A stretch of DNA of 34,050 bases. Origin: RGIG9608 sp045602425 (GTDB taxonomy: Bacteria; Bacteroidota; Bacteroidia; Bacteroidales; Paludibacteraceae). Below are positions 8,052 through 17,272 of the stretch, one piece after another. The position numbers and the translations under genes are program-made. The stretch spans positions 1 to 34,050 of the forward strand of contig JAZSBO010000002.1 in the NCBI GenBank assembly GCA_045602425.1, given 5' to 3'. The notes under the pieces are model-generated. The model was not told where the DNA came from and did no database searches. It was given only the letters and a program-made list of their open reading frames with translations. Every line of letters starts with the position of its first letter. The first letter of the stretch is position 1.

Positions 8052-8813
8052 TTAAAAATCACTATTTACATTTCTTATTTTTTTATACAAATCCGAGGCA
8101 AAAACGAAATCATTAAGATTCTGATTTTCACAACTAAAAATTTCATTTTTACTACCCTGCCACTCTTTTCTACCCTCGTGAATAAAAATAATATTATCAC
8201 CTATACCCATCACAGAGTTCATATCATGCGTATTGATGATAGTTGTAATATCAAATTCTTCGGTTATTTCTTTTATCAATTGATCAATCACCAACGAAGT
8301 CTGCGGGTCCAATCCCGAATTAGGTTCATCACAAAAAAGATATTTTGGATTTAACGATATTGAACGAGCAATAGCAGCACGTTTCTGCATACCTCCACTT
8401 ATTTCCGACGGATATTTATTTTTGGCTTCAGTAAGATTTACCCGATTGATACAAAAAGCCGCACGCTCCATCATTTCTTTCTTTGTCATCGATGAAAACA
8501 TCTCCAACGGAAACATTACATTTTCTAATACTGTAAGCGAATCAAAAAGTGCAGAACCTTGAAAAAGCATTCCAACCTCTTTTCTCAACTCTTTTATATC
8601 GTAAAATCGCATCTTTGTCAAATCACGGCTATCGTACAAAATTTTTCCACTATCGACTTGATGTAATCCTATTATACTTTTCATCAAAACAGTTTTTCCA
8701 GAACCACTTCGACCAATAATAAGATTAGTTTTCCCATTTTCAAACACAGCCGAGATGTCTTTCAAAACCTGCTTGTTGCCAAACGATTTATTCAAATTAC
8801 ACACTTCTATCAT
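8052..8813 (-). CDS. mlaF: MlaF-type ABC transporter ATPase
   Basis: A 253-residue ATP-binding subunit of an MCE-type lipid transporter that moves phospholipids between the membranes. Walker A is GRSGSGKT (34-41), the signature SGGMQKRAAIAR starts at 139, Walker B is LFCDEP (159-164) and the switch His is 196. SGGMQKR is typical of the Mla/Ttg2A ATPases rather than of importers of small solutes. Its start overlaps the mlaE stop by 4 nt (ATGA). The MCE substrate-binding subunit (MlaD) is not in this window, so it must be encoded elsewhere. Confidence 0.9.
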   Translation of the reverse strand: MIEVCNLNKSFGNKQVLKDISAVFENGKTNLIIGRSGSGKTVLMKSIIGLHQVDSGKILYDSRDLTKMRFYDIKELRKEVGMLFQGSALFDSLTVLENVMFPLEMFSSMTKKEMMERAAFCINRVNLTEAKNKYPSEISGGMQKRAAIARSISLNPKYLFCDEPNSGLDPQTSLVIDQLIKEITEEFDITTIINTHDMNSVMGIGDNIIFIHEGRKEWQGSKNEIFSCENQNLNDFVFASDLYKKIRNVNSDF

Positions 8814-9550
8814 ACCAACATCAAATTTGTCAAAATCAAATTAAACAACAATATAAGAATACTACTATTTACTACAGCCTTCGTGCTTGCCTTTCCAACC
8901 TCAAGGGCTCCACCATAAGCATAATAACCATAAAATGCTGCAACTGATGTAATTATAAAAGCAAACACCAACGATTTTACAATTGCATAAGTAACATAAT
9001 AAGGGATAAATGCATATTGAATACCATAAACATAATCGGACACCGTAATAACATCGGTAAATGCAGCAACAAAATAACCGCCTAACAAACCTACACCCAT
9101 ACTAAAAATCACCAAAAAAGGCATCAGTAATACAAATGCTAAAATTTTCGGAAGAATTAAATAATTTGCGGAATTGACTCCCATTATTTCGAGTGCATCT
9201 ATTTGTTCTGTTATTCTCATCGTACCAATTTCCGAAGCTATGTTTGATCCAACTTTTCCAGCAAGAATCAAACACATAATTGTCGAAGAAAATTCCAACA
9301 ACAATGTATCACGAGTTACCAAACCCGTACTATAACGAGGCAAAAGCGGATTTTCTGTATTCAACTTCGTCTGTATCGTCATTATCGCTCCTATAAAAAT
9401 CGAGATAATAATAACAATGCCTAACGAATTAACGCCTAAACTCTCCATCTCTTTGGGCAATTGACGGAAAAACATACGCCATCTATCAGGTTTTGTAAAT
9501 ACTGTTTTTATCAGTATAAAATATTGTCCTACTGTTTTTAACCACTGCAT
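8810..9550 (-). CDS. mlaE: MlaE-type ABC transporter permease
   Basis: A 246-residue inner-membrane permease of the MlaE family, the partner of the downstream ATPase. About five to six hydrophobic segments are seen. The conserved cytoplasmic segment GKVGSNIASEIGTMRITEQI begins at residue 98 and is the ATPase-coupling region characteristic of the family, followed by IDALEIMGV. Acting in phospholipid traffic that keeps outer-membrane lipid asymmetry is the established role of the family; direction of transport here is unknown. It is the first gene of the leftward unit mlaE-mlaF-dksA-like-lspA-DUF4296, in which all gaps are below 30 nt. Confidence 0.92.
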   Translation of the reverse strand: MQWLKTVGQYFILIKTVFTKPDRWRMFFRQLPKEMESLGVNSLGIVIIISIFIGAIMTIQTKLNTENPLLPRYSTGLVTRDTLLLEFSSTIMCLILAGKVGSNIASEIGTMRITEQIDALEIMGVNSANYLILPKILAFVLLMPFLVIFSMGVGLLGGYFVAAFTDVITVSDYVYGIQYAFIPYYVTYAIVKSLVFAFIITSVAAFYGYYAYGGALEVGKASTKAVVNSSILILLFNLILTNLMLV

Positions 9551-9569
9551 AATATCTGCATTTTGATTG

Positions 9570-9577
9570 CAAAAATA
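9570..9577 (-). promoter_or_regulatory. -7 box for the mlaE operon
   Basis: The minus strand reads TATTTTTG, matching TAnnTTTG, 20 nt before the mlaE start. The -33 region is not consensus. Confidence 0.4.
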
Positions 9578-9678
9578 GTAAAAAACTATTCAGAAAACTC
9601 TATTTAACACTTTTTAGACATCCTCCATAGAAAAACAGTTTGCACAAGAAAAATGTTCAAACAATTCATTCTAATCCG

Positions 9679-9686
9679 TATCTTTG
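9679..9686 (+). promoter_or_regulatory. -7 box for the Smr gene and leuB
   Basis: TATCTTTG matches TAnnTTTG and ends 19 nt before the start codon at 9706. TGTTC at 9654-9658 lies about 20 nt upstream and may act as a weak -33 element. Confidence 0.45.
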
Positions 9687-9705
9687 CAAATATTAAAAAA
9701 TTACA

Positions 9706-10737
9706 ATGGTTAAAATTGGTGATAGGGTTCGTTTTTTAAACGCTATAGGCGGAGGTACCGTCATTAAAATTGATGGTCGTATTGCAACAGTCTTGGAAGA
9801 AGACGGATTTGAAATTCCGTCGATGATTTCAGAACTCATTGTAATAGATAGTGTCAATCAACTAAATTTTCCTACAGAACAAGTAAAAACAGAAATTCCA
9901 CAAAATACACTTAACAGAAAAAATGAAAGTTTTGATTTTAATAAAAAAGATGATAATCCTGATAAGGACCAACTTTCTGTTTACATAGCGTTTGTCCCAA
10001 AAAATATTAAAGAGCTACAAGTCACTGATTGTGAATGTTTTATTATAAATGACAGCAATTATTATCTTCAATTTTCTTTATTCGCTGGCGATGAGCAACC
10101 TTTATTGTTAGAAAATGATGAAATAGAACCACAAACAAAATTGTTCTTACAAGATGTAAAAAAGGAACAATTAAATGACTTTAGAAAAATAATTTTTCAA
10201 GCTATTGCATTAAAAAAACAAAAGAATTTTTCCATAAAGCCTACTATCAATATTCATAAAGAATTGGATTTGACAAAATTCTATAAACTACATTATTTCT
10301 CTGACAATGATTTTTTTCATCAAAAGGCTTTTATAATAACGTTGATGGAAAAAGATTTTTCTGACAACGACTTCATTGTAACAGAATCTATTGCAAAAAA
10401 ATTTTTTGACAAAAAAGTTGTAAGCCAAACACATACAACCAAAAAGAAACAAAATTCTCCTATTGAAGTTGATTTACACATAAACGCATTGCTCGACTCT
10501 ACTTCGGGAATGTCAAATGCAGATATACTAAACTTTCAATTACAGAAATTTCATGACACGATGAACGAATATCGTAAAAAAACAGGTTGTAAAATTGTGT
10601 TTATTCATGGGAAAGGAGAAGGTGTTTTACGCAAAGAAATAGAGAAACAACTCAAAACAAAATATAAATCGTGTTATTATCAAGACGCTTCATTTCTTGA
10701 ATATGGATTTGGAGCTACTCAAGTTACAATCAAATAA
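9706..10737 (+). CDS. DUF2027 and Smr domain protein
   Basis: A 343-residue protein with three parts. Residues 1-45 form a small beta domain beginning VKIGDRVRFLNAIGGGTV. Residues about 90-235 match the DUF2027 region. Residues 253-343 form a Smr domain with VDLH (255-258) and HGKGEGVLR (301-309). Smr domains, named after the MutS2 C-terminus, bind or cut nucleic acids; in several families they nick DNA or RNA near structures or stalled ribosomes. MutS ATPase motifs are absent, so this is not MutS2. The Bacteroidota DUF2027-Smr proteins have no settled function. It is 21 nt upstream of leuB and probably cotranscribed. Confidence 0.88.
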   Translation: MVKIGDRVRFLNAIGGGTVIKIDGRIATVLEEDGFEIPSMISELIVIDSVNQLNFPTEQVKTEIPQNTLNRKNESFDFNKKDDNPDKDQLSVYIAFVPKNIKELQVTDCECFIINDSNYYLQFSLFAGDEQPLLLENDEIEPQTKLFLQDVKKEQLNDFRKIIFQAIALKKQKNFSIKPTINIHKELDLTKFYKLHYFSDNDFFHQKAFIITLMEKDFSDNDFIVTESIAKKFFDKKVVSQTHTTKKKQNSPIEVDLHINALLDSTSGMSNADILNFQLQKFHDTMNEYRKKTGCKIVFIHGKGEGVLRKEIEKQLKTKYKSCYYQDASFLEYGFGATQVTIK

Positions 10738-10758
10738 ATAAACTAAAAAACTATTACT

Positions 10759-11820
10759 ATGGATTTAAAAATTGCAGTATTAGCAGGTGATGGTATCGGT
10801 CCTGAAATCAGCAAACAAGGTGTTGCTGTTATGGATGCAGTTTGCAAAAAATTTGGACATAACGTTATTTTCACAGAAGCAATCTGTGGAGCAGATGCTA
10901 TTGATAAAGTAGGAGATCCTTTCCCCGAAGAAACTTTTCAGATTTGTATGAATGCCGATGCAGTATTATTTTCGGCTGTTGGCGACCCAAAATTCGACAA
11001 TAACCCCACTGCAAAGGTTCGACCAGAACAAGGACTTTTGGCAATGCGTAAAAAATTAGGACTTTTTGCAAATATTCGTCCTGTAGAAACATTTGATTGT
11101 TTAGTTCACAAGTCGCCTTTGAAAGAGGAATTAGTAAAAGGTGCTGATTTTATATGTATTAGAGAATTAACTGGTGGGATGTATTTTGGGGAAAAATACC
11201 AAGATAATGAAAAAGCCTACGATACCAATTATTATACTCGTCCTGAAATTGAGCGTATTCTAAAAGTTGCTTTTGAATATGCAATGAAACGCAATAAACA
11301 CCTAACCGTTGTGGACAAAGCAAATGTGTTAGCAAGTAGTCGTCTGTGGAGACAGATTGCAAAAGAAATGGCACCATCATACCCAGAAGTTACAACTGAT
11401 TATATGTACGTAGATAATGCAGCAATGCGTATGATTCAAGATCCAAAATTCTTCGATGTTATGGTTACCGAAAACACGTTTGGAGATATTCTTACCGACG
11501 AGGGTTCATGTATTACAGGATCTATGGGGTTATTGCCTTCGGCTTCTACTGGCGAACACACACCTGTATTTGAACCAATTCACGGTTCTTGGCCACAGGC
11601 TAAAGGATTAGATATTGCAAATCCGTTAGCTCAAATACTTTCTGTAGCAATGCTATTTGAATATTTCGATTTAAAAGAGGAAGGTATTTTGATACGAAAT
11701 GCTGTAAATGCTTCATTAGATGCGAATGTACGTACTGGAGAAATTCAAGTTGAAGGTGTTCGTCCTTATAAATGTAGCGAAGTGGGTCAATGGATTGTTG
11801 ATTGGATTAAGAGACAATAA
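10759..11820 (+). CDS. leuB: 3-isopropylmalate dehydrogenase
   Basis: A 353-residue NAD-dependent decarboxylating dehydrogenase of leucine biosynthesis, converting 3-isopropylmalate to 2-oxoisocaproate in the cytosol. Visible motifs: GDGIGPEI near the start, RKKLGLFANIRP (97-108) with substrate-binding arginines, Tyr142, Lys187 in VVDKANVL, and metal-binding Asp219, Asp243 and Asp247 around TENTFGDILTDEGS. The nucleotide-binding end reads FEPIHGSWPQAKGLDIANP, a form usual in Bacteroidota LeuB. Length is normal. No leuA, leuC or leuD is nearby, so the pathway is split. A related beta-decarboxylating dehydrogenase such as tartrate or isocitrate dehydrogenase is less likely given the arginine region. 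Confidence 0.93.
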   Translation: MDLKIAVLAGDGIGPEISKQGVAVMDAVCKKFGHNVIFTEAICGADAIDKVGDPFPEETFQICMNADAVLFSAVGDPKFDNNPTAKVRPEQGLLAMRKKLGLFANIRPVETFDCLVHKSPLKEELVKGADFICIRELTGGMYFGEKYQDNEKAYDTNYYTRPEIERILKVAFEYAMKRNKHLTVVDKANVLASSRLWRQIAKEMAPSYPEVTTDYMYVDNAAMRMIQDPKFFDVMVTENTFGDILTDEGSCITGSMGLLPSASTGEHTPVFEPIHGSWPQAKGLDIANPLAQILSVAMLFEYFDLKEEGILIRNAVNASLDANVRTGEIQVEGVRPYKCSEVGQWIVDWIKRQ

Positions 11821-11836
11821 TACTAATCTACCCCCA

Positions 11837-11872
11837 AAAAAGAAGAGTTTGAAATTTCAAACTCTTCTTTTT
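11837..11872. terminator. Bidirectional hairpin terminator
   Basis: A perfect 36-nt palindrome: 11837-11854 pairs with 11855-11872, containing GAAGAGTTTGAAA and its complement, with A-rich and T-rich ends. It lies between the convergent leuB and beta-barrel genes and can stop transcription from both sides. Confidence 0.85.
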
Positions 11873-11885
11873 ATACCGCAATCAA

Positions 11886-12515
11886 CTAAAATCTATACCC
11901 AAAACCAACACTAAAAATACGTGTCGGTAGAAAATTCACTAACAACAAACTACTGCACAAAGCTCCTACTTCCACATTGCCAAACCATTGATTTTTCCCA
12001 AAAGCCACACCTACCGCACAAACATCCAACGCTAACATTCCTGAAATCTCTTTACCATAGCTAAACATCGTAGCACCAACACTTAATCCTGAATAAATAT
12101 TTACATTCGGGTGATCGAAATATGTAAAACGAATGGTAGGAAGAAAAGAGTAAGTATAATACTCTTCCTGCCCAATTTCAGGTGAGACTTCGTGTTCTGT
12201 TCCAGGCTCTACAGGAATTGGCTCTAATTTTGCATAATCCGCTTTCCAACCATTAAAATTCACATTGATACCTAATGAAATCAATTTATTTACTTGATAC
12301 ATATACTCCACAAAAATATTACCCGTTACTTTTTGATTAGAATAACGAGAATAAGTCTCTCCTATCATTTTCCCTTTAGGACTGAAAGCATCCCACAACT
12401 GCTCGCCATATCCAACACTTATCTCGTGCCGAGATTCCAAACGTTGATCTAATGTAAAAGCTTTTGTCATCGAGCAAAGTTGAATACAGAATAAAAATAA
12501 AATGATTCGTTTCAT
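11886..12515 (-). CDS. Small outer-membrane beta-barrel protein
   Basis: A 209-residue protein of unknown function. Residues 1-19 form a signal peptide (cut near KAF). The rest alternates polar and hydrophobic residues in short strands separated by turns: HEISVGYGEQLWDAF, GNIFVEYMY, ISLGINVNFNGW, PTIRFTYFDH, VNIYSGLSVGATMF. It ends in GFGYRF with a terminal aromatic residue, as in outer-membrane barrels of about 8 strands. No cysteine lipobox is present. It is the last gene of the long leftward run, 10 nt after an ABC ATPase gene. Barrel topology is inferred from sequence pattern; the substrate or role is not known. Confidence 0.7.
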   Translation of the reverse strand: MKRIILFLFCIQLCSMTKAFTLDQRLESRHEISVGYGEQLWDAFSPKGKMIGETYSRYSNQKVTGNIFVEYMYQVNKLISLGINVNFNGWKADYAKLEPIPVEPGTEHEVSPEIGQEEYYTYSFLPTIRFTYFDHPNVNIYSGLSVGATMFSYGKEISGMLALDVCAVGVAFGKNQWFGNVEVGALCSSLLLVNFLPTRIFSVGFGYRF

Positions 12516-12525
12516 AATAATAGTT

Positions 12526-13497
12526 TTATTTATTTTGGGAAAAGATAGCTACTTTTTTTAGTACTTCGGCGATATTTTTACAAGAAAATCCGTTTACAAG
12601 GAAATGCGATTGCTCTGCTACAATTACTAAATCAGAATCATCAACTACCTCATATCCTGTACGTTTCAAAGCAACCTCTAACCATGTTTTTTTATAGTTG
12701 TCACCTCGTATAGTAACTTTTTTGCCACAAAAACGATGATTAATTACGAATTGTCCGTTATTATTATTAAAGTTGTAATTTTTTGAAGCAAAACAACGCT
12801 GAAAAGCCCCAGACATCATCATATCTTCAGGAATTCCAGACTCAACACCATTCTCAGACATTAGCCAAACACAATCAGCCATTTGCATTGCTAATTCCAA
12901 TTCGTGCATTGACACGATAAAACATTTTCCTGTCTCCTCTGCCAAACGTTTAAGCAAAAGCATAATTTCAATTCTATTAGGCAAATCAAGATGAGCTGTT
13001 GGTTCGTCGAGCAACACCAAAGGTGTATCTTGAGCTAAAGCTTTGGCTATAACAGCACGCTGTTTTTCTCCATCTGACAATTCTTGCAAAAAATCACTAT
13101 CCTTATGAGAAAGGTTTACATCTGCTATCGAACGCTGAACAATATCTCTATCCGCCAAAGACAAATTGCCAAACCAACCAGTATGAGGAGTACGACCTAA
13201 TGCCACCAAATCATATACTCTACAATTTTCTACATTTATAATATCTGTCAAGACTAAAGAAAATAACAACGCTCGCTCTGATGCTTTCAATACCGACACA
13301 TCTTTATCATTTATAAAAATCGATCCAGAAAGAGGATTTTGCAAACAAGCGATTGTTCGTAATAATGTAGATTTTCCACAGCCATTCGTACCTAACAAAC
13401 AAACTAAAGAGCCCTTTTCGGCACATAAATTTAAATTGTTTTGTACCATTTTGTTTGCATATCCTATCGACAAATATTTTGTTTCAAAAAAACTCAT
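12526..13497 (-). CDS. FecE/BtuD-like ABC ATPase with C-terminal extension
   Basis: A 323-residue ATPase of the type that powers uptake of ferric siderophores, haem or cobalamin. Walker A GTNGCGKST is at 36-44, signature LSDGEKQRA starts at 140, Walker B VLLDEP is at 161-166, the D-loop HLD follows, and the switch His is 198. The family core ends near residue 250; here about 70 further residues follow, beginning FVINHRFCGKKVTIRG, with no recognised domain. No permease or binding protein is adjacent. The start codon overlaps the trmN6 stop (TAATG). Class assignment is secure; the substrate is not shown. Confidence 0.85.
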   Translation of the reverse strand: MSFFETKYLSIGYANKMVQNNLNLCAEKGSLVCLLGTNGCGKSTLLRTIACLQNPLSGSIFINDKDVSVLKASERALLFSLVLTDIINVENCRVYDLVALGRTPHTGWFGNLSLADRDIVQRSIADVNLSHKDSDFLQELSDGEKQRAVIAKALAQDTPLVLLDEPTAHLDLPNRIEIMLLLKRLAEETGKCFIVSMHELELAMQMADCVWLMSENGVESGIPEDMMMSGAFQRCFASKNYNFNNNNGQFVINHRFCGKKVTIRGDNYKKTWLEVALKRTGYEVVDDSDLVIVAEQSHFLVNGFSCKNIAEVLKKVAIFSQNK

Positions 13498-14192
13498 TAG
13501 AAATTCAAATAAAAATCTTTTGTTAAAAATTTATATTCATCTGTATAACAATGTCTTGTTTGCTCTATTACCAACGATTCTGAAATACATGGAAGTTTTT
13601 GAAACGAAAAAGTCATCAACTTTCTTTTAGGTACATGTCGTGGCATTGGACAAACTATCAATTCTCGTACACAATTTAAACCTTTACTTTTTGCTAACTC
13701 CATAAATAAATTGGCCTCATTTATAGGATAAATTACAGAAAGAAAACCATTTGTAGCAAGTAAACATTCTGTTGCAGAAAGCAATATTTCAAAAGTCAAT
13801 TTATCTGAATGACGTGCTTGCGAACGCTTTTCATTCGGGCAACGCATAGAATTCACAAAAAAAGGAGGATTACAAACAATTAAATCATATTTTTTTGTCG
13901 TTTCAAAAAGACGAATATCCGAATTAACAACCGTAATATAATCTGAGAATGGAGAATTTTGCACATTTTCTGTTGCCTCCAATGCTGCATCTACATCTAT
14001 TTCTACAGCATCAATTGGCAAACGAAAACGCTGTGCCAACATCAAAGCAAGAAGTCCTGTACCCGTACCAATATCCAAAATATTTTCACATACAGAAGGA
14101 TGTTGAACCCAACTTCCTAACAAAACGCCGTCGGTACCAACTTTCATAGCACTCCGTTGCTGTTTAATTGCAAATTGTTTAAATGTAAACAT
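13497..14192 (-). CDS. trmN6: tRNA1(Val) (adenine-37-N6)-methyltransferase
   Basis: A 231-residue class I SAM-dependent methyltransferase of the YfiC/TrmN6 family, which makes m6A at position 37 of tRNA-Val. The N-terminus FTFKQFAIKQQRSAMKVGTD is characteristic. SAM motif I is ILDIGTGTG (38-46), VEID follows as the acidic ribose-binding strand, and the catalytic motif NPPF is at 108-111 within DLIVCNPPFF. It is slightly shorter than the E. coli enzyme (245 residues). It lies 2 nt after the OstA-like gene and overlaps the ABC ATPase gene by 1 nt, so it is translated from the same long message as envelope genes, with no obvious functional link. Confidence 0.9.
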   Translation of the reverse strand: MFTFKQFAIKQQRSAMKVGTDGVLLGSWVQHPSVCENILDIGTGTGLLALMLAQRFRLPIDAVEIDVDAALEATENVQNSPFSDYITVVNSDIRLFETTKKYDLIVCNPPFFVNSMRCPNEKRSQARHSDKLTFEILLSATECLLATNGFLSVIYPINEANLFMELAKSKGLNCVRELIVCPMPRHVPKRKLMTFSFQKLPCISESLVIEQTRHCYTDEYKFLTKDFYLNF

Positions 14193-14194
14193 TG

Positions 14195-15913
14195 TTATTT
14201 AGTACCACTTTTAGACGAATGGCGTTTTCTTGAAGAATTTCCAACCTCATCTTTTTTGCGATCAAAACGAAGAAATATATCCTCTTTTCGTAGTGGTCTA
14301 TACTCTTGTTTCCATACAAAATTTGGGAAAAACATAATTTCCTTTGTCAACTCATCCATCGGATACATTGTTGCCATAGGTGAAGGGAAAATCAGAACTT
14401 TATCAACTTTTCCTTCCTTGAAATAAGCATGCAAATAACTACTTTGTGTAGTATTTAAACCAATAAAAGAACCATCGGATTCATCAATAGGATAAAATAT
14501 TGATTGTGCATTTCCGTTAGACTCTATTTTATACAAATTTCCATCTTGCAAAAAGGCCCAAAACTCTTTTCCTATCATTTGATTAAAATGCAAGGAATCT
14601 TTTTTCTGACAAGCAAAAGCTGCACCAATAACATGAGCTTTTTCCATTGTTCCGTTTTTCATATAAGCTCGAATTGTATCACCTATAATTTGCTGATCTT
14701 CGGACCAAACTATTGGGTCATACATCAATTGCAATATAGAATCACGAGTTTGATACGATGCAGAGTCTGCTATCCCCTGCAAATCAATACGATAAAACCG
14801 AACATTATGATAAGCTTCTACCACTTTATAAATAGAATCTGCATAAGTAAAAAGTGTGTCGGCATGCAAAAAAAGCGTATCGCCACCAGAATATTCTATC
14901 ATCATAGCAGAATCCGTTGCTAATCCTTCTTCTGTAAGTTCGTTATAATAACCATAATGTCCAAAAAGAGAAACCTTTTTTAGTGTATCAGCTAATTCTA
15001 TATTGTGATATGCACGAGCAAGTCCACGATTTTTATTATAAAAAATAGTATCACCAATTAGACGTTTTGTATCTTGATGTTCAATATAAGAATTATACAA
15101 TAACTCGGCAAGTTCATTTTTTGTATCATACCAACCTTTTTCAGAATATATATGTGTTTCTTCTGCATAATCAATATGAGTAGGACCTAAAATATTAGCA
15201 ATATTAGTATTAGTATTATAATTCAACGTATCGGAATACATCACAAAATTTGGATTCGTAAGTTTTACCTTACGTCTAAAATTTGCCGTATTTGTTGAAG
15301 GATAATAATAACCAAAAACCGAAACCAAAACATTCAAACTATCTTCTAATTGACCACCATTAAAAAAATAACCTACATTACGCATCCTATCGTAATTGAG
15401 ACTATCAGTAGTTAGAAGTGCAGATTTATTTTCCATCCGAACATTTTTTCGCAAACGTGCCATTCGTGTATTTCCATCGTAATACAATACATCGCCATAG
15501 ACAAAAAGCGTATCACCTTGAACAATTTTTACGTTACTAAATGCATCTAACGAATTTTTATAGTCGTAGAAATAAGCACTATCGCAATAAAGATAAATAT
15601 CATCATGACGAAAACAAACATTACCTACTAACACTTGAACATCTGGCAAACGTTCTTTATCAAACAAAAGAATGTCTGAATTTTCGAGATAAATCATCGA
15701 ATTTTTCGTCCCAGCATTTGTTTCTACTTGTTTTTTATCTAATGTTTTTTGGCTTTCAGAATCGGGTTTCTCTATTGTAGCAGAAGGTTTTAACGTCATT
15801 TTTTTTTGAGGACGTTGAGCTGATGCAGTAATACTCACAATTGTTGCCAACAGGCATAAGAGACATATCTTTCGCCCAATATTTTGAAAATAAAAAAAAG
15901 TAAACTTCATCAT
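14195..15913 (-). CDS. OstA-like protein (LptA/LptD N-terminal type, LPS transport)
   Basis: A 572-residue exported protein. A hydrophobic N-terminal signal is followed by a proline/lysine-rich linker (33-70). From about residue 72 runs a repeated beta pattern (GDTLFVYGDVLYYDG, TTDSLNYDR, YSDTLNYN, GDTIFYNK) typical of the OstA/LptA beta-jellyroll that forms the periplasmic LPS bridge. It is far longer than LptA (about 185 residues) and lacks the LptD barrel, fitting the Bacteroidota OstA-like family. The last 100 residues are unassigned and end in a basic, serine-rich tail. Its start overlaps the surA-like stop by 4 nt, and that coupling to periplasmic folding factors supports an outer-membrane biogenesis role. 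Confidence 0.85.
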   Translation of the reverse strand: MMKFTFFYFQNIGRKICLLCLLATIVSITASAQRPQKKMTLKPSATIEKPDSESQKTLDKKQVETNAGTKNSMIYLENSDILLFDKERLPDVQVLVGNVCFRHDDIYLYCDSAYFYDYKNSLDAFSNVKIVQGDTLFVYGDVLYYDGNTRMARLRKNVRMENKSALLTTDSLNYDRMRNVGYFFNGGQLEDSLNVLVSVFGYYYPSTNTANFRRKVKLTNPNFVMYSDTLNYNTNTNIANILGPTHIDYAEETHIYSEKGWYDTKNELAELLYNSYIEHQDTKRLIGDTIFYNKNRGLARAYHNIELADTLKKVSLFGHYGYYNELTEEGLATDSAMMIEYSGGDTLFLHADTLFTYADSIYKVVEAYHNVRFYRIDLQGIADSASYQTRDSILQLMYDPIVWSEDQQIIGDTIRAYMKNGTMEKAHVIGAAFACQKKDSLHFNQMIGKEFWAFLQDGNLYKIESNGNAQSIFYPIDESDGSFIGLNTTQSSYLHAYFKEGKVDKVLIFPSPMATMYPMDELTKEIMFFPNFVWKQEYRPLRKEDIFLRFDRKKDEVGNSSRKRHSSKSGTK

Positions 15914-17259
15914 TTAATCCAACCTTCGTGTTTAAAGTTGCAATTTTTCCACTCCTCATCTATCTGAATATAAGTTTCTTTCTGTTTTTTCGTAATCCAT
16001 TCCTGAAGAATTTCTTGTCCGCGTTTCGCTTCCAAAAACGATTTAAGTTCCTGATAATCGTCAACTAAATTAGCTTTATGACTTTTTACCTTCGTTTTAA
16101 CTTTGATGATAGCATACACCTCACGACCGAGTTTTGTGTCCATCATTGCAAAAGGTTCTGAGATTTCTCCTGCATTCAACTTATAAGCCATTTTAGCAAT
16201 TTCAGAAGGTAATGATTGATATTCAAATTTAGAAGAGCCTGTATATTGATTAGGCATCAAACCTCCATTCATACGCGAATCTTTATCTGCCGAAAACTTC
16301 AATGTTGCACTCTCAAATGTCAATTCTCCATTACGAATCACATTCACAATAGAATCCAACTGCTTCATAGCTTGTTGTTTTTCCTCAATAGAAACTCGAG
16401 GTTTCAACAATATATGCCGGCAATTCACTCTATCATCACGTTTTTCTATCAATTGAATAATATGATAACCAAATTCAGTTTCTACCACTCGCGATATTTT
16501 TCCGGGTTCTTGTAAAGCAAAAGCAGCTGCTGCAAATTCAGGGACAAAACGCCCTCTCCCTGCAAAACCAAGTTCACCACCTCTAAGTGCAGATTCCTTA
16601 TCTTCTGAATACAAACGTGCCAATAACGAAAAATCAGTTGAACCCGAATTCACACGTTCTGTAAATTCTCTTAACTGGCTTTTTACTCGATCTATTTCTG
16701 TCTGTTTTATTGGAGGCTCTATTGTTAAGATTTGTATTTCCACTGTTTCTGGAACTATTGGAATTGAATCTGCATCCATCTGTTCATACATCTTTCTCAC
16801 TTCATTGGGAGTGAGTTTTACATCGCCCGTCAGTTTCTGTTGCATTTGTTGAACAATCATCTGCTCCTTTGTTACTGTATATAAATCTTCGCGTATTTGC
16901 GTAGCAGATTTTTTGAAATATTCTTCCATTTTTTCTTTCGAACCTATTTCCGAAATAAAATAGTTCATTCGAGCCTCAACTTGTGAATAAACCATACTTT
17001 CCGATACTACAATACTATCAATCTTTGCTTGATGAAGAAACAATTTCTGAATAGCGATCTGCTCTGGAATCAAACAATAAGGATCGCCCTGCATACGAGT
17101 TCCTTCATATTGCATTCGGATACGTTGCTCTTCAACTTCAGATTTAAGAATAACTTCGTCTCCAACAATCCAAACGACCCCATCAATCATATTATTTTGA
17201 GCCACAATCGTAACTACAACAGGCAACAAAAACAGTATTAAGAAACAAAATCTTTTCAT
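15910..17259 (-). CDS. SurA-like periplasmic peptidyl-prolyl isomerase
   Basis: A 449-residue periplasmic chaperone/isomerase. A signal peptide (1-20, cut near VA|QN) is followed by a SurA N-terminal chaperone domain beginning IDGVVWIVGDEVILKSEVE. Two parvulin domains follow, at about 172-275 and 280-388. The second has the canonical start CRHILLKP. The first has EIQIL where His is expected, but keeps GGELGF and GYHIIQL, so it may be less active. Layout matches SurA (N-domain, P1, P2, C-terminal helix), which delivers unfolded outer-membrane proteins to BAM. It overlaps the OstA-like gene and is 13 nt after the lipoprotein gene. Confidence 0.9.
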   Translation of the reverse strand: MKRFCFLILFLLPVVVTIVAQNNMIDGVVWIVGDEVILKSEVEEQRIRMQYEGTRMQGDPYCLIPEQIAIQKLFLHQAKIDSIVVSESMVYSQVEARMNYFISEIGSKEKMEEYFKKSATQIREDLYTVTKEQMIVQQMQQKLTGDVKLTPNEVRKMYEQMDADSIPIVPETVEIQILTIEPPIKQTEIDRVKSQLREFTERVNSGSTDFSLLARLYSEDKESALRGGELGFAGRGRFVPEFAAAAFALQEPGKISRVVETEFGYHIIQLIEKRDDRVNCRHILLKPRVSIEEKQQAMKQLDSIVNVIRNGELTFESATLKFSADKDSRMNGGLMPNQYTGSSKFEYQSLPSEIAKMAYKLNAGEISEPFAMMDTKLGREVYAIIKVKTKVKSHKANLVDDYQELKSFLEAKRGQEILQEWITKKQKETYIQIDEEWKNCNFKHEGWIK

Positions 17260-17272
17260 TCGTTATTCAACA

